From Paraburkholderia unamae (GTDB taxonomy: Bacteria; Pseudomonadota; Gammaproteobacteria; Burkholderiales; Burkholderiaceae), in NCBI RefSeq assembly GCF_003268775.1, contig NZ_QLSU01000050.1, forward strand, positions 1-56,407: a stretch of 56,407 nt of DNA, read 5' to 3'. The notes under the pieces are model-generated. The model did not search any database. It was not told the origin of the DNA and saw only the letters and a program-made list of their open reading frames with translations. The position numbers and the translations under genes were made by a program. Below are positions 31,732 to 39,501 of this stretch, in pieces; the first letter of the stretch is position 1, and each line of letters opens with the position of its first letter.

Positions 31732-33311
31732 AGGCGGACGCGAGCCAGGAGCAGCGCTTCATCGCGGAGGTCGACGCGTTCGAGTTTGTCGCACGCGATG
31801 TCGAACCCATCCTGCATGCGCTGGACGCCTGGCTTGCCGATCTGGCCGGCCGCCTGCGCGACAATGCGCTGACCTGTACAGGCCTGAAGGCGCAGGCCGA
31901 GCCGGCCACACGCGCGGACGCGATCAACGCGTTGATGCAGGCCAGCACGCAGGCGTGGCCCCGGCAGTGGGCCGATCTTGCGCCCGCCCAGGCGCTGGCC
32001 GATGCGTTCGCCGACAAGGCATTGCTGCTGGTATTCGGCAAATTCAACGCGGGCAAGAGTTCATTCTGCAATTTCCTCGCCGACCGCTTCGCCGCGCATG
32101 GCAGTGCGGTGGACTATTTCCACCTTGAAGCCGGGCGCATCGTCGAGTCGCCGGAACGGTTCAAGGAAGGCGCGACCGAGACCACGTCGCGCCTGCAAGG
32201 CGTGCGACCCGGCGACAAACTCGTGTTGCTCGACACGCCCGGATTGCATTCGATGACGCCGGAAAACGCAGCGCTGACCCAGCGCTTCATCGACAGCGCG
32301 GACGGCGTTTTGTGGCTGACCAGTTCGACTTCTCCCGGGCAAGTTCAGGAACTTGAAGACCTCGGCCGCGAGTTGCATCGCAACAAGCCGCTACTGCCGG
32401 TCTTGACGCGCAGCGACGCCTACGAAGAAGACGAAGTGAATGGCGAACTCGTCAAGGTCCTGTGCAACAAGAGCGCGCACAACCGCGCGCAACAGGAAGC
32501 CGACGTCAATGCGCGGGCCCGCGAAAAGCTCGTGGCGATGGGGGTGAATCCCGCGTTGCTGAAGCCGCCGGTTTCAATCTCCGCACACGTGGCGCGCGAA
32601 CAGGGTCAAACGCCGGTGGCCATGACGGAGGCCGGATTCGAGCGGCTTTACGGTGCGCTGCTCGATATCATCGAACCGACGCTCGCCTACAAGCGGCGCA
32701 AGATGGCCGAAATCCTGCTGCACCATCTTGAAGAGAATGTGCTGGGCGTGCTGTGCGAAGCGGTGCTGCCGCGACTGGCCGAGCTAGGCGCGGCATCGCA
32801 AGCCGCACTCGATCGCCTGGAACAGCAGGAAGAGGAGGTTGCCAACGCCGTGTGGCGCGGCGTCATGCCCACGCTGCCAGGCTTGCTTGAAAAGCACTCG
32901 GCAACGCGCGACGTGAACGCGATCTGCAATGCGCTCACGCAATCGATATCCGAAACGTTTTCGCGCGAAGCGAATGCGCGGCTGGCTGACTACGTCATCA
33001 CGCCAGATGCCTCGCTCGCGCCATTTTCACTCGATAGCGACGCGAATTTCGAAGACATCGTGGTCGATTGCACCGGTGCGGACGGGCCGCAACGCGAGGT
33101 TGTGGGTGTCGATTATGCGCGCCTGCACGCGGCGCTGGGCGACGCGATCCAGAAGCATCTGCGGCGTCTTTCGCGCGATTCGGTGGAGCAGTGCGCCGCC
33201 GCGATCAGGCGTTTGGTGCAAGCCGCCACGCAACTGGAAATCGCTCTGCAATCCAGCGAGCGCGACTTGCTGGATTTGAAGTGCAAACTTCGTTCGGATT
33301 CCATTGAATAA
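31728..33311 (+). CDS. Dynamin-like GTPase 2 (of an overlapping pair)
   Basis: The 527-residue partner has a 95-residue helical lead before the G domain: P-loop GKFNAGKSS at 104-112, G2-type threonines in GATETTS at 148-154, G3 DTPG at 169-172, and a degenerate G4 TRSD at 227-230. SISAH near residue 285 could be G5. The C-terminal half (about 315-525) is mostly helical with a likely coiled coil around 335-370. Paired bacterial dynamins of this kind form hetero-oligomers (LeoBC, DynAB), so a heteromeric complex with GTPase 1 is a fair inference. Codon use and GC content are like those of the ben genes, giving no sign of recent arrival. Confidence 0.72.
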   Translation: MKADASQEQRFIAEVDAFEFVARDVEPILHALDAWLADLAGRLRDNALTCTGLKAQAEPATRADAINALMQASTQAWPRQWADLAPAQALADAFADKALLLVFGKFNAGKSSFCNFLADRFAAHGSAVDYFHLEAGRIVESPERFKEGATETTSRLQGVRPGDKLVLLDTPGLHSMTPENAALTQRFIDSADGVLWLTSSTSPGQVQELEDLGRELHRNKPLLPVLTRSDAYEEDEVNGELVKVLCNKSAHNRAQQEADVNARAREKLVAMGVNPALLKPPVSISAHVAREQGQTPVAMTEAGFERLYGALLDIIEPTLAYKRRKMAEILLHHLEENVLGVLCEAVLPRLAELGAASQAALDRLEQQEEEVANAVWRGVMPTLPGLLEKHSATRDVNAICNALTQSISETFSREANARLADYVITPDASLAPFSLDSDANFEDIVVDCTGADGPQREVVGVDYARLHAALGDAIQKHLRRLSRDSVEQCAAAIRRLVQAATQLEIALQSSERDLLDLKCKLRSDSIE

Positions 33312-33820
33312 GCGCCGCACCTCGCGCAATGCGGTTCGCGATAAAGCGCCCGTAAAAGAATCAACCCTCGCAGCAAGCCGACTTTCACGTCGATTCTCAC
33401 GGTGAATAATCGGTTTTTCTCATCGACTTAAATGCGCGAATTTGAAAGCATTATGTAATTTCATTCGCGCCATTTGAGTCCTGCATATTCCGTGTCGCCC
33501 GTCGAGCCTTGCTCACGGCGGTTGTGCCATTCACGCCACGGCGTCTGCATTTCAACACCATTTTTATTTTCAGCCCCCTATGATGCGGGTGTTCGATTCA
33601 CGCCGCACTCGTCACACGACGTTCCCTCCGTCATTGCGATTTCAACACCGATGAATTGCGTAACCCGCAATAATCGTCGGCGGGTATTTATTTGCCTTTG
33701 AAATCCGCACCGGAATGGAATGCCGTACGTTGCATATGCACACAGATGGTGCCGGCCGCCTGAATTTGATGCATTGATTTTGACGCACTAACCCACCGCT
33801 TGATTCCGGAGCCTACAAAC
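33312..33820. other. AT-richer intergenic region before porin 1
   Basis: No gene was recognised in these 509 bases, which are clearly less GC-rich than the flanks. Besides the candidate terminator there is a second stem ACCCGC/GCGGGT (33663-33685) followed by ATTTATTTG. ATTTCAACACC occurs exactly at 33549-33559 and again at 33639-33649, 90 bases apart. Such upstream regions of porin genes often carry OmpR-like or small-RNA control, but nothing firm can be assigned. Confidence 0.45.
33391..33418 (+). terminator. Candidate terminator of the cat-ben-GTPase unit
   Basis: An imperfect stem (CGATT..TCA with TGA..ATCG, small bulges) is followed by GGTTTTTC. It lies 80 bases after the stop of GTPase 2 and is the first T-run-associated hairpin after it. 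Confidence 0.4.
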
Positions 33821-34981
33821 ATGAAAAAATCGCTACTCGCCGCGGCACTCTTGAGCGCATTCGCCGTCTCGGCGCACGCGCAAAGCAGCGTGACCCTCTA
33901 CGGCCTGATCGATACCGGCCTCGTCTACACGAACAACCAGTTCGGCCATAGCAACTGGCAGATGAACTCCAGCTCCACGCAAAACACGGTGTTCGGTCTC
34001 AAGGGTTCGGAAGATCTGGGCGGCGGCCTCCATGCGGTCTTCAAGCTGGAACAAGGTTTTCTGCTGAATAATGGCGCGCAGGCGTTCTCCGGTCTCGGCT
34101 TCGGTTCCCAGGCCTGGGTCGGCCTGCAAAGCGACCCGTACGGCACGGTCACGTTCGGCCGCCAGTTCGACGTGATGAACGACCTCGTGGGCCCGCTCAC
34201 GGCCGAGTTCAACACGTGGGGCGGCAGCCTCGCCGCACACCCGTTCGAGAACGACAACCTCGCCGCGAACTCGGTGGTCATCAACAATTCGGTCAAGTAC
34301 GCAAGCCCGACCTGGTACGGCGTGACGTTCGAGACGATGTACTCCTTCAGCAACAAGGCCGGCGACTTCGCGAACAACCGTTCGTATGGCTTTGCGGTGT
34401 CCTATAACCAGGGCCCGCTTAACCTCGCGGCCGGCTACCTGCAATTCAACAACGCCGGCAACGGCAGCGGCGCTGCCACCACCAGCGACACCACCGCGAA
34501 CTTCGTGGCGGAACGTCAGCGCGTCTGGTCGCTCGGCGGCAACTACACGTACGGCCCGGCCACGGTCGGCCTCGTCTGGAGCCACTCGCAGATCGACAAC
34601 GTGTCGGGCGTGTACTCGTTCGGCACGGGCACCTATCTCGGCTCGAGCGACAACTCGGCGGGTTCGCTCGCGGGCTCGCTGCGCCTCGACAACTTCGAAG
34701 CCAACGTGAAATACGCGCTCACGCCGGCATGGAGCGTTTCGGGCGCGTACACGTACACGCACGGCGCGTACAACGGCACGAACCCCGGCTGGAACACGGC
34801 GATGCTGCAAACGGACTACGCCATCAGCAAGCGCACCGACTTCTATCTGGAAGGCGTGTACCAGAACGTGCACGGCGCGCCGGAAGGCTCGGTGCTCTCG
34901 CACGCGATGATCAACACGCTCTCGCCGTCGTCGACCGACACGCAGGTCGCCGTCACGGTGGGCATGCGTCACGCGTTCTAA
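33821..34981 (+). CDS. General porin 1 (Gram-negative trimeric porin)
   Basis: The 386-residue precursor has a signal peptide MKKSLLAAALLSAFAVSAHA cleaved before QSSVTLYG. The 16-strand barrel shows the beta-proteobacterial porin pattern VFGLKGSEDLGGGLHAVFKLEQGF near residue 60, SQAWVGLQSDPYGTVTFGRQFD near 105, and a C-terminal aromatic residue (MRHAF) needed for BAM insertion. It forms a passive outer-membrane channel for small hydrophilic solutes. The ATG at 33821 begins the signal peptide. Being downstream of the benzoate genes, it might help aromatic acid entry, but the long gap suggests separate control. Confidence 0.93.
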   Translation: MKKSLLAAALLSAFAVSAHAQSSVTLYGLIDTGLVYTNNQFGHSNWQMNSSSTQNTVFGLKGSEDLGGGLHAVFKLEQGFLLNNGAQAFSGLGFGSQAWVGLQSDPYGTVTFGRQFDVMNDLVGPLTAEFNTWGGSLAAHPFENDNLAANSVVINNSVKYASPTWYGVTFETMYSFSNKAGDFANNRSYGFAVSYNQGPLNLAAGYLQFNNAGNGSGAATTSDTTANFVAERQRVWSLGGNYTYGPATVGLVWSHSQIDNVSGVYSFGTGTYLGSSDNSAGSLAGSLRLDNFEANVKYALTPAWSVSGAYTYTHGAYNGTNPGWNTAMLQTDYAISKRTDFYLEGVYQNVHGAPEGSVLSHAMINTLSPSSTDTQVAVTVGMRHAF

Positions 34982-35064
34982 GCGGGTTCGAACCAGCCGG
35001 TTCGAAAGCGTCTTTTCAACTGGCTGACGCCGGCGGGCATCTGTCCCCGCCGGACGTCTCTTCA

Positions 35065-35104
35065 TGCGCGGCGGCTCTCCACACCGGTGGAGGCCCGCCG
35101 CGCA
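35065..35104 (+). terminator. Large hairpin after porin 1
   Basis: TGCGCGGCGG (35065-35074) pairs with CCGCCGCGCA (35095-35104), and inside it CTCCAC (35077-35082) pairs with GTGGAG (35087-35092) around an ACCG loop. The near-continuous 40-base stem is very stable. It lies 83 bases after the porin stop and just before the marR promoter, so it probably insulates the two; no T run follows. Confidence 0.55.
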
Positions 35105-35142
35105 GTCACATCTGGCATCTCCATCATCCTTCCCTCATCCAG

Positions 35143-35163
35143 ATAGTTGAAATTTTCAACTAT
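35143..35163. promoter_or_regulatory. Perfect 21-base palindromic operator of the MarR regulator
   Basis: ATAGTTGAAA (35143-35152) and TTTCAACTAT (35154-35163) form an exact 10-bp inverted repeat around one T. The size and AT-rich dyad are typical of MarR-family sites, and it fully covers the -35 box of the gene that follows, arguing for autorepression. Confidence 0.72.
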
Positions 35164-35174
35164 TTGACTATACT
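35147..35174 (+). promoter_or_regulatory. marR-type promoter overlapping the operator
   Basis: TTGAAA (35147-35152) and TATACT (35169-35174) are spaced by 16 bases, each matching 5 of 6 consensus bases. Transcription would begin near 35181, about 65 bases before the TTG start of the MarR gene. Confidence 0.68.
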
Positions 35175-35246
35175 GGCGACCATTGCGGAGGCTGCGGACT
35201 GGCCTGTCGGCCGTCGTGTGGCTTCACGACTCTTGGGAGCGCGCGT

Positions 35247-35675
35247 TTGTACTCCGATTTCCTCACATTCAGGCTCGACCAGACCAGCGCGCTGCTGATG
35301 GAGCGGGCCAACGCCGTTTATCGCGAGCGCTGGGATCTCGACGTGCGCGCCATGCGCGTGCTGCGCCTCATTCGCGGCGAGCCGGGCATTACGCCCAAGG
35401 CCGTGTCGCAGCGCGCGCTCATCGAAAAAACACTGCTCTCGAAAACGCTCGCGGAACTCGAATCGCGCGGCTTGATCGGTCGCGGCACGCACGCGTCGGA
35501 CCGGCGCAGCGTGGCGTTGCGCGCGACGCCCGAGGGCGTGAAAGTGGCGAATGCCTCGGAAAAAGCGGGCTCGAAGCTCGAATCGGAACTCGCGGCCGTG
35601 CTCACCGACCGCGAGCGCGAGACGCTCGACGCGCTGCTCGCCAAGCTCGCGCAAAGCCTGATCGAAGGCGCTTGA
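35247..35675 (+). CDS. MarR-family transcriptional regulator
   Basis: A 142-residue winged-helix regulator: a dimerisation helix (about residues 8-25), then RAMRVLRLIRGEPGITPKAVSQRALIEKTLLSKTLAELESRGLIGRG with the recognition helix near 60-75 and the wing THASDRRSVALRATPEG near 82-98. MarR proteins typically lose DNA on binding a small phenolic or oxidant. The likely start is TTG at 35247, as the family N terminus MYSDFLTFRLDQTSALLMERANA begins there. The strong palindrome over its promoter suggests autoregulation. The M20 gene follows on the same strand 83 bases later and is a likely target. Confidence 0.87.
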   Translation: MYSDFLTFRLDQTSALLMERANAVYRERWDLDVRAMRVLRLIRGEPGITPKAVSQRALIEKTLLSKTLAELESRGLIGRGTHASDRRSVALRATPEGVKVANASEKAGSKLESELAAVLTDRERETLDALLAKLAQSLIEGA

Positions 35676-35758
35676 AGCGGTTTGAAATTGCCTGAAGCCG
35701 AGTGAGGCCGATTGAATTCGGCGCTTTGCACATTGAAATACGCATGAAGGAGTCGTCC

Positions 35759-37027
35759 ATGCCAAACCTCGTCGAAACCCTGGCGCCCGCCATAGGCGCG
35801 CTGCTGCCCGAGCTCGAATCGCTCTACCAGGACCTGCACGCGCATCCCGAACTGTCGATGCAGGAGTTCCGCACCGCCGCGCTCGTGGCCGATCGAATGG
35901 AAAAGCTCGGCTACGAGGTCACGCGCGAAGTGGGCGTGACGGGCGTCGTGGCGGTGTTGCGCAACGGCGAGGGGCCGGTCGTGATGCTGCGCGCCGACAT
36001 GGACGCGCTGCCCGTGACCGAGGCCACCGGCCTGCCTTATGCGAGCACCGTGACGGCGAAAGACGAAGAGGGCGTGCAGGTGGGCGTGGCGCACGCGTGC
36101 GGCCACGACATGCACGTAACCTGGCTGCTCGGCGCGGCGCAACTCATGGCGGCGCATCGCGACGCGTGGAGCGGCACGCTGCTCGCCGTGTTCCAGCCCG
36201 GCGAGGAAGTGGGGCGCGGCGCGCGCAGCATGATCGACGACGGCATGACCACGCGTTTTCCTAAGCCCGATGTGATCCTCGGCCAGCACGTCATGGTGGG
36301 TCCGGCGGGCACGGTGGGCTATCGCAGCGGTACGATCCTTTCGGCCGGCGACAGTCTCAAGGTGAAACTCTTCGGGCGCGGCTCGCACGGCTCGCAGCCG
36401 CAGACCTCGATCGACCCAGTCATCATGGCGGCTTCCACCACGCTGCGGCTCCAGACGATCGTCTCGCGCGAAATCTCGCCGCGCGAGAGCGCGGTGCTCA
36501 CGGTGGGCGCGCTCCAGGCGGGCACAAAGGAAAACATCATCCCCGACGACGCCACGCTCAAGCTGAACATGCGCACGTTCGACGACGATGTGCGCGAATA
36601 CATGCTCGGTGCGATCCGGCGCATTTGCTGCGCGGAATGTGCGGCCTCGAACGCACCGCGCGAGCCGGAATTCACGACGCTTTCGAGCTATCCGCTCACG
36701 GTCAACGACGACGCCACGACGGCGCGTCTGCGCAAGGCCTTCGAAGCCTGGTTCGGCGAGCGTGCCTACGAGACGCAACCGGCCGCCGCGAGCGAGGACT
36801 TCAGCGTGTTCGGCCGCGTATGGGGCGTGCCATACGCGTTCTGGTTCGTCGGTGGTACGGACCCCGAAGTTTATGCCACGGCGAAGGCGGCCAAAAAGCT
36901 CAACGAAATCCCGAGCAATCATTCGCCGATGTTCGCGCCGGTGCTCGAACCCACGTTGCGCACCGGCCTCGAAGCGATGTTGTGCGCGGCCGCCGCATGG
37001 CTCGGCCGCGAAAGCGAGGCGGCGTGA
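35759..37027 (+). CDS. M20-family amidohydrolase (N-acyl amino acid / hippurate hydrolase type)
   Basis: The 422-residue metallopeptidase-like enzyme has the M20D pattern: LHAHPELSMQEFRTA near residue 23, RADMDALPVTE near 79, HACGHDMH near 113 (metal ligands), QPGEEVGRGAR near 147, then an inserted dimerisation domain and a closing His in NHSPMFAP near 385. Members hydrolyse N-acyl or indole-3-acetyl amino acids, aminobenzoyl-glutamate or hippurate. Hippurate would fit a benzoate-using organism, but that is only an idea. AAGGAG seven bases before 35759 fixes the start. The stop overlaps the next gene (GTGA). Confidence 0.87.
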   Translation: MPNLVETLAPAIGALLPELESLYQDLHAHPELSMQEFRTAALVADRMEKLGYEVTREVGVTGVVAVLRNGEGPVVMLRADMDALPVTEATGLPYASTVTAKDEEGVQVGVAHACGHDMHVTWLLGAAQLMAAHRDAWSGTLLAVFQPGEEVGRGARSMIDDGMTTRFPKPDVILGQHVMVGPAGTVGYRSGTILSAGDSLKVKLFGRGSHGSQPQTSIDPVIMAASTTLRLQTIVSREISPRESAVLTVGALQAGTKENIIPDDATLKLNMRTFDDDVREYMLGAIRRICCAECAASNAPREPEFTTLSSYPLTVNDDATTARLRKAFEAWFGERAYETQPAAASEDFSVFGRVWGVPYAFWFVGGTDPEVYATAKAAKKLNEIPSNHSPMFAPVLEPTLRTGLEAMLCAAAAWLGRESEAA

Positions 37028-37758
37028 GTGCGGAGCTGGGCGCGCACGTCGGCGCGCATATCAACGCCCACGCGGCCTATACGTTCCTCGATCTGGTTGG
37101 CACCTTCGCGTTTGCAATCTCCGGGGCCGTGGCCGCGCGGCAGCGGCGGCTCGACCTCTTCGGCATCATCGTGGTGAGCTTCATGGTGGCTTGCGGCGGC
37201 GGCATTATCCGCGACCTGTGCATCGGCGCGGTTCCGCCTGCGGGACTGGCGAACTGGGCCTATCTCGCGGTGTCGGTGCTGGCCGCGGCGCTCACCATCG
37301 CCGCCTATCCGCAGGTGCGGCGGTTGCGTCACCCTGTGCTGCTGTTCGATGCGATCGGCCTCGGGCTTTTCGCCGTCGCGGGCGCGCAGAAGGCGCTTGC
37401 CTATAGCCAGAGCGCCGAGCCCGCGATCATCCTCGGCATCGTGAGCGCGGTGGGCGGCGGCGTGATGCGCGACGTGCTGCTCTCGCGCGTGCCGGCCATT
37501 CTCGATCGCGAGATTTACGCATCGGCTGCGCTCCTTGGCGCGGCCGTGCAGGTGGGGCTGACCTATGTGGGCTGGTCGCCGTTCTGGACGCCCTGGATCG
37601 CGGTGATTTCCTGCGTGGCGTTGCGGCTTGCCTCGCTGTATTACGGCTGGCGCCTGCCGGTGTTCCATACCGTGCGGGCCGCGCCCGTGCCGCAAGCGCC
37701 CGCAGGCGAGGCTGCGAATCTCGCAGAGAAGGCGGATTCCCGGCGCGACGCGCGCTAG
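37024..37758 (+). CDS. TRIC-type (UPF0126) membrane channel protein
   Basis: A 244-residue protein with about seven membrane segments and the internally repeated glycine-rich motifs of the YadS/YicG (UPF0126) family: GTFAFAISGAVAARQRRLDLFGI near residue 24, GGGIIRDL near 58 and VGGGVMRDVLLSRVPAIL near 144. Prokaryotic TRIC homologues are trimeric cation channels; some YicG-like relatives are linked to glycine transport. The GTG start overlaps the M20 stop codon, so translation is coupled. Pairing with an N-acyl amino acid hydrolase could point to amino acid handling. Confidence 0.85.
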   Translation: MSAELGAHVGAHINAHAAYTFLDLVGTFAFAISGAVAARQRRLDLFGIIVVSFMVACGGGIIRDLCIGAVPPAGLANWAYLAVSVLAAALTIAAYPQVRRLRHPVLLFDAIGLGLFAVAGAQKALAYSQSAEPAIILGIVSAVGGGVMRDVLLSRVPAILDREIYASAALLGAAVQVGLTYVGWSPFWTPWIAVISCVALRLASLYYGWRLPVFHTVRAAPVPQAPAGEAANLAEKADSRRDAR

Positions 37759-37786
37759 TCGCGATAACAGGGGCAAACGCGGGAAT

Positions 37787-38338
37787 TCAACCGCCGCGAG
37801 CCGGCGTGTCGAATGCAATCTCGCTTGCCGGCCGCGCGCTGATCTTCGGGCCGAAGCTGCTGATGTTGGACAGCGTGGCGTTGTGATGCGCCCGGATCGC
37901 CGCCGCGCTCGCGTGCGGCTTGTCATGTGTGGTGTGGGCGTCCGCAGCGAGCGTGACGGTGAGACCGTTCGCGGCGGCGCGTCGCGTCGTCGTGTCGACG
38001 CAGAACTCGCTGGCATACCCGCAGATCACGACGTGCGTGACCGCATGAGCGGCGAGCAGGGCGCCCAGATGGGTGTTGAGAAAGGAGTCGGGCGTCCGCT
38101 TGGCGACAACGTGATCGCGCGGCTCGATGTTCAGTTGCGTCGATAACGCCCACGCTTCGGTGCCGTGCACGAGTTCGCTGTCGTCCTCGTGCTGGATCAG
38201 CACGACCGGCGCTCCCGCTTGCCTTGCGCGCTGCATCAGCGCGTTGATGTTGGCGCTGACCATAGCGGCGTCGCCGGGCAGAGGTTCGGTGTTCACGAGG
38301 GCTTGCTGGAAGTCGATTACGAGCAACGCGGTTGTCAT
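37787..38338 (-). CDS. Isochorismatase-family cysteine hydrolase
   Basis: The 183-residue protein has the triad of the isochorismatase-like superfamily: Asp9 in LLVIDFQ, Lys80 in VVAKRTPDSF and the nucleophile Cys113 in GYASEFCVDTTTRRA. The cis-peptide region VVICGYASEF is conserved. Relatives hydrolyse nicotinamide, ureidoacrylate, carbamoyl compounds or isochorismate; the sequence does not reveal the substrate. It converges with the TRIC gene with a 28-base gap and has no operon partner. Confidence 0.88.
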   Translation of the reverse strand: MTTALLVIDFQQALVNTEPLPGDAAMVSANINALMQRARQAGAPVVLIQHEDDSELVHGTEAWALSTQLNIEPRDHVVAKRTPDSFLNTHLGALLAAHAVTHVVICGYASEFCVDTTTRRAAANGLTVTLAADAHTTHDKPHASAAAIRAHHNATLSNISSFGPKISARPASEIAFDTPARGG

Positions 38339-38516
38339 GGCGATCGTCCATCGAAAGCGGCAATTCTAGCGCGGCAGGCCGTTTGCGCGTGCCTGCGCGC
38401 CACATCCGGCGTGCGATCTACCCATTGTTTGAGCCATACCGTGTTTTCGCACCATGCCACGCGCAGCGCGCGTGGCGATTCATGCGAGCATGCGCTCAGT
38501 CAATCTGGAGAACAGC

Positions 38517-39197
38517 ATGCATCCGACCGCCATGCAGAATTGCCGCGATTTTTTCCGGTGCTACGCGCCGCACATCGAGAGGGGCGATGAGCCCGTCAAG
38601 GTGATCGAAATCGGCAGCCAGGACGTCAATGGCTCGCTGCGCAGCGTTTGTCCCGAAGGTTTTGCCTACACAGGCGTCGATTTCGTGGAGGGGCGCGGCG
38701 TCGATGTAGTATTGCAGGACCCCTATGCATTGCCGTTCGCCGATGCAAGCGCCGACATCGTGCTCGCAAGCTCCGTGTTCGAGCACTCGGAAATGTTCTG
38801 GCTGCTGTTTCTCGAAGTCATGCGCATTATCAAGCCCGGCGGTCTGTTCTATCTGAACGTACCGTCGAATGGCGATTTTCATCGCTGGCCGGTGGACTGC
38901 TGGCGCTTCTACCCGGACAGCGGCAATGCGCTGGTGACCTGGGCCAGGCGCAACGGCATGCGTCCGGCTCTGCTCGAATCGTATACGAGCTTGCAGCATG
39001 ACGATCAGTGGAACGACTTCGTCGCCGTGTTCCTCAAGGACGAGCAGTTCATCGGGCGCTTTGCGGGCCGCATTCTTCAGCACAAGCGCGACTTCCTCAA
39101 CGGTATCGTTGCCGGTGATCCCGCTTCGTTTCGCAACTACTCGGAGATGCCGCAGGACCGCATCGAACTGCGCGCCATCCGCGAGGCGCGCGGCTGA
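38517..39197 (+). CDS. Class I SAM-dependent methyltransferase
   Basis: The 226-residue protein has a Rossmann methyltransferase core: VKVIEIGSQDVNGSLR near residue 26 (SAM motif I variant), YTGVDFVEGRGVDVVLQDPYALPFADASADIVLASSVFEHS at about 48-90, and MRIIKPGGLFYLNVPSNG near 102. This type is often found among glycan or small-molecule methyltransferases; the acceptor is unknown. The ATG at 38517 is chosen because GGAG lies just upstream; an in-frame ATG at 38454 adds 21 unconserved residues. It stands alone. Confidence 0.83.
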   Translation: MHPTAMQNCRDFFRCYAPHIERGDEPVKVIEIGSQDVNGSLRSVCPEGFAYTGVDFVEGRGVDVVLQDPYALPFADASADIVLASSVFEHSEMFWLLFLEVMRIIKPGGLFYLNVPSNGDFHRWPVDCWRFYPDSGNALVTWARRNGMRPALLESYTSLQHDDQWNDFVAVFLKDEQFIGRFAGRILQHKRDFLNGIVAGDPASFRNYSEMPQDRIELRAIREARG

Positions 39198-39267
39198 AAC
39201 AGCGCGCCGATTACCGCATTTCCCCGCCTTGCCCACGTCACGCATGCGATGCGTCATGCATGGTGCA

Positions 39268-39290
39268 GCGCGGCACGCAATGTGCCGCGC
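39268..39290 (+). terminator. Hairpin after the methyltransferase gene
   Basis: A perfect 9-bp stem GCGCGGCAC / GTGCCGCGC with a 5-base loop lies 70 bases after the stop codon. No T run follows. Confidence 0.5.
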
Positions 39291-39416
39291 CGTCCAGCCA
39301 GAAAGCGGCATTTCCCGCGAAGCGCTATGCTTTTTTAAGTGCGCGATGCGCCCGGCAAGGGCTCCATGCCTCCGTGGCCCGATGAGCACCCGGCTGGCGC
39401 GCCCGTTTGTCTGACC

Positions 39417-39446
39417 TTATCGCACGTTATTGCACGTTATCGCACG
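39417..39446 (+). repeat. Three tandem 10-base repeats before porin 2
   Basis: TTATCGCACG, TTATTGCACG and TTATCGCACG follow each other without gaps, with a partial fourth unit (TTCT). The 10-base period places each copy on the same DNA face, as in phased binding sites for a response regulator such as OmpR. The array ends 55 bases before the porin GTG start. Confidence 0.7.
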
Positions 39447-39501
39447 TTCTTCGCCCCGGCACAGACCGGATCGAGCAAGAAGACTCCACCAGGGAGCTGA
39501 C

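Larger units (their letters stand above)
39198..39501. other. Intergenic region before porin 2
   Basis: No gene is seen. It holds a strong hairpin (39268-39290) near the methyltransferase end and, at its right end, three tandem 10-base repeats (39417-39446) just upstream of porin 2; both are listed separately. Confidence 0.5.
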
